Under the pieces are notes generated by a model that searched no databases, had not been told where the DNA came from, and saw nothing but the letters and a program-made list of their open reading frames with translations. Below, piece by piece: positions 48,772-49,682 of a stretch of 49,682 nucleotides of DNA (position 1 is the first letter of the stretch; each line of letters opens with the position of its first letter). The DNA comes from DASWIG01 sp965371445 (lineage in GTDB: Bacteria > Acidobacteriota > Thermoanaerobaculia > Multivoradales > J023), in contig CBDUYN010000060.1 of NCBI GenBank assembly GCA_965371445.1, forward strand, positions 1 through 49,682, in the 5' to 3' direction. Both the position numbers and the translations under genes were made by a program.

Positions 48772-49682
48772 TCAACCGTTTCGACGCGCCGATCCCCGGA
48801 TCTCAGCTCTCTCGGCCTGCGTTCTCCCACCCCGTCGGAGCCGGTGGCGTTCGTGCGCAACGTCGAGCTGGTCACCGAGAAGCTCGGGAGTGAAGACCGG
48901 AAGCGGATGCTGGGGCCGCTGCTCTTCGCGACGGCACACGATCCCGGGGTCCACGCCGCCGAGCTGAAAAAGCCGCTCGACAAGGTGCGCCAGGCCCTCA
49001 CAGACATCGAGACCCTCAAGCGGCGTATCGACGCCGTGCTGGAGAAGAAGTACGAGGTCCTCGAGATCTACGACCGGGAGGAGCTGAGGTTGTCGCGAAT
49101 GTTCGAGGACCTCTGCCACTTTGCCGGCAAGCCGGGGCTTCATCAGGTCCGTGTACTGTCCGAGCAGGGTGGAGAGCTGAAGCTCGGGGGCGGACTCGGG
49201 GCGCAGCTCGATGCGCACGACCTTGCGCTCGGGGTATTTGCTGCCGAGCCGTCGCAGGTCGGCCTTGAGACGTCGGACCATGATGCGGTCGCGTTCGGCG
49301 GGCTCGACCGGGACGCCACGGGTGAAGCGTTGGGGGTCGAGCAGCTCGAGGAGGGCCGAGAAGCTGTTGGAGTGGCCGTTGTGCGGCGTCGCGGAAAGGA
49401 AGAGGCGGTTCTCGAAACGCGGCGCGACATCGCGGACGACACGGGTCAGACGGGAATCGATCGCGTACTTGTTGGCCGACGCGGGCGCCACGGTATGGGC
49501 TTCGTCGAGGATCAGGAGGCTCTTCTTGGTCCGTTCGCCGAGGTGACGCAGGAGGGGCTCGCGGTACTCGGGACGACGCAGGGTCTGGTACGAGATGATG
49601 AAGCGGTTGTGGGTGTCCCAGGTCCACCTGCACCTTCAGCATCCGTTCGTCCGTCGCATCCTGTCGCGTTTCCTCGCCCAGG
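48772..49682 (-). pseudogene. partial SNF2-type helicase fragment with a frameshift, cut by the window edge
   Basis: Reading from the window end on the minus strand, one frame gives LGEETRQDATDERMLKVQVD and then must change at about 49621 to continue as WDTHNRFIISYQTLRRPEYR, LLILDEAHTVAPASANKYA (DEAH box), ENRLFLSATPHNGHSNSFSA (motif III) and LLELLDPQRFTRGVPV. These are typical of SNF2/RapA-like helicases, including, as I recall, DrmD of DISARM and relatives. Adding two bases at the shift would restore VDPWDTHNR. After the stretch ending ELQLSTLLGQYTDLM (about 49130) the family resemblance stops although the frame stays open to 48772. It is probably a decayed or truncated gene; a sequencing error could explain the shift but not the lost C-terminus. 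Confidence 0.6.
48844..49140 (+). other. unrecognised protein-like open frame facing the helicase fragment
   Basis: The plus-strand frame is open from 48766 to the end of the window with no stop. Its first part from the GTG at 48844 reads like a real protein: VAFVRNVELVTEKLGSEDRK, then LKKPLDKVRQALTDIETLKR and EKKYEVLEIYDREELRLSRM, with many lysines and helical charge patterns. After about 49140 it becomes the antisense of the helicase. No ribosome binding site is evident. It may be a fragment of a gene interrupted by, or joined to, the helicase piece. I do not recognise the family. Confidence 0.3.

Noticed and set aside
48772..49682. A complete DISARM or other phage-defence system
   Set aside because: Only a frameshifted helicase fragment is visible, and SNF2-like helicases occur in many contexts. 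No methyltransferase, DUF1998 or other partner of such a system is in the window.
1..49682. CRISPR arrays, tRNA or rRNA genes, integrase and attachment sites
   Set aside because: I looked for regularly spaced identical repeats, tRNA cloverleaf cores, rRNA segments and integrase motifs and found none that hold up.

Overview
The window is about 50 kb of GC-rich bacterial DNA, almost all of it a surface-polysaccharide (O-antigen or capsule type) biosynthesis region. The likely source is an acidobacterium-like organism, perhaps of the Thermoanaerobaculia type. That is inference from high GC, GTG and TTG starts, an IPTL-CTERM-like anchor, two C-terminal DGFES...WS tails, and multidomain glycosyltransferases carrying short N-terminal repeats. 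No rRNA, tRNA or taxonomic marker is present to confirm it.

Layout. (1) 1-1.2 kb: a possible structured-RNA fragment, a small unknown gene and a decayed transposase-like fragment. (2) 1.2-8.5 kb, plus strand: an O-antigen ligase-like protein, an anchored TPR protein, a large secreted metzincin-like protease with ASH-like repeats and an IPTL-CTERM-like tail, an ECF sigma factor with its anti-sigma factor, and a secreted protein, closed by a terminator. (3) 8.6-12.1 kb, plus: a sulfatase-like lipoprotein, a methyltransferase and a membrane-anchored SGNH-like protein. (4) 12.1-15.6 kb, minus: a second sulfatase-like lipoprotein behind a multi-TM glycosyltransferase-like protein; imperfect tandem repeats separate these from a divergent multi-TM gene. 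(5) 17.6-20.3 kb, minus: two methyltransferases and a GT2. (6) 20.5-34.5 kb, plus: a dense, mostly overlapping run of glycosyltransferases (GT4, GT4, GT2, GT2, repeats-GT2-GT4, GT2-GT4), two small coiled-coil proteins, a membrane protein with an Ig-like domain and an FG-GAP repeat protein with its own promoter. (7) 34.5-38.0 kb, minus: methyltransferase, DprE1-like oxidase, DprE2-like SDR and GT2. (8) 38.0-38.75 kb: a decayed copy of part of region 6. (9) 38.75-41 kb, plus: two tandem FkbM methyltransferases. (10) 41-43.7 kb, minus: a GT4 and a second SGNH-like protein. (11) 43.9-48.6 kb: an ABC exporter pair (Wzm/Wzt-like), a minus-strand GT4 and a fused ATP sulfurylase/APS kinase ended by three tandem hairpins. 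(12) 48.7 kb to the end: a frameshifted SNF2-type helicase fragment on the minus strand facing an unrecognised plus-strand open frame.

How it fits together (inference): the glycosyltransferases build a heteropolymer on a lipid carrier, methyltransferases and possibly PAPS-dependent sulfation decorate it, the ABC pair exports it, and the ligase attaches it outside. The SGNH-like and sulfatase-like proteins look like extracytoplasmic tailoring enzymes. I did not find a clearly new defence or mobile system. The most unusual items are the decayed copy at 38.3-38.6 kb, the shared DGFES tails, the DprE1/DprE2-like pair, the duplicated SGNH-like proteins and the three hairpins with a 28-bp period.
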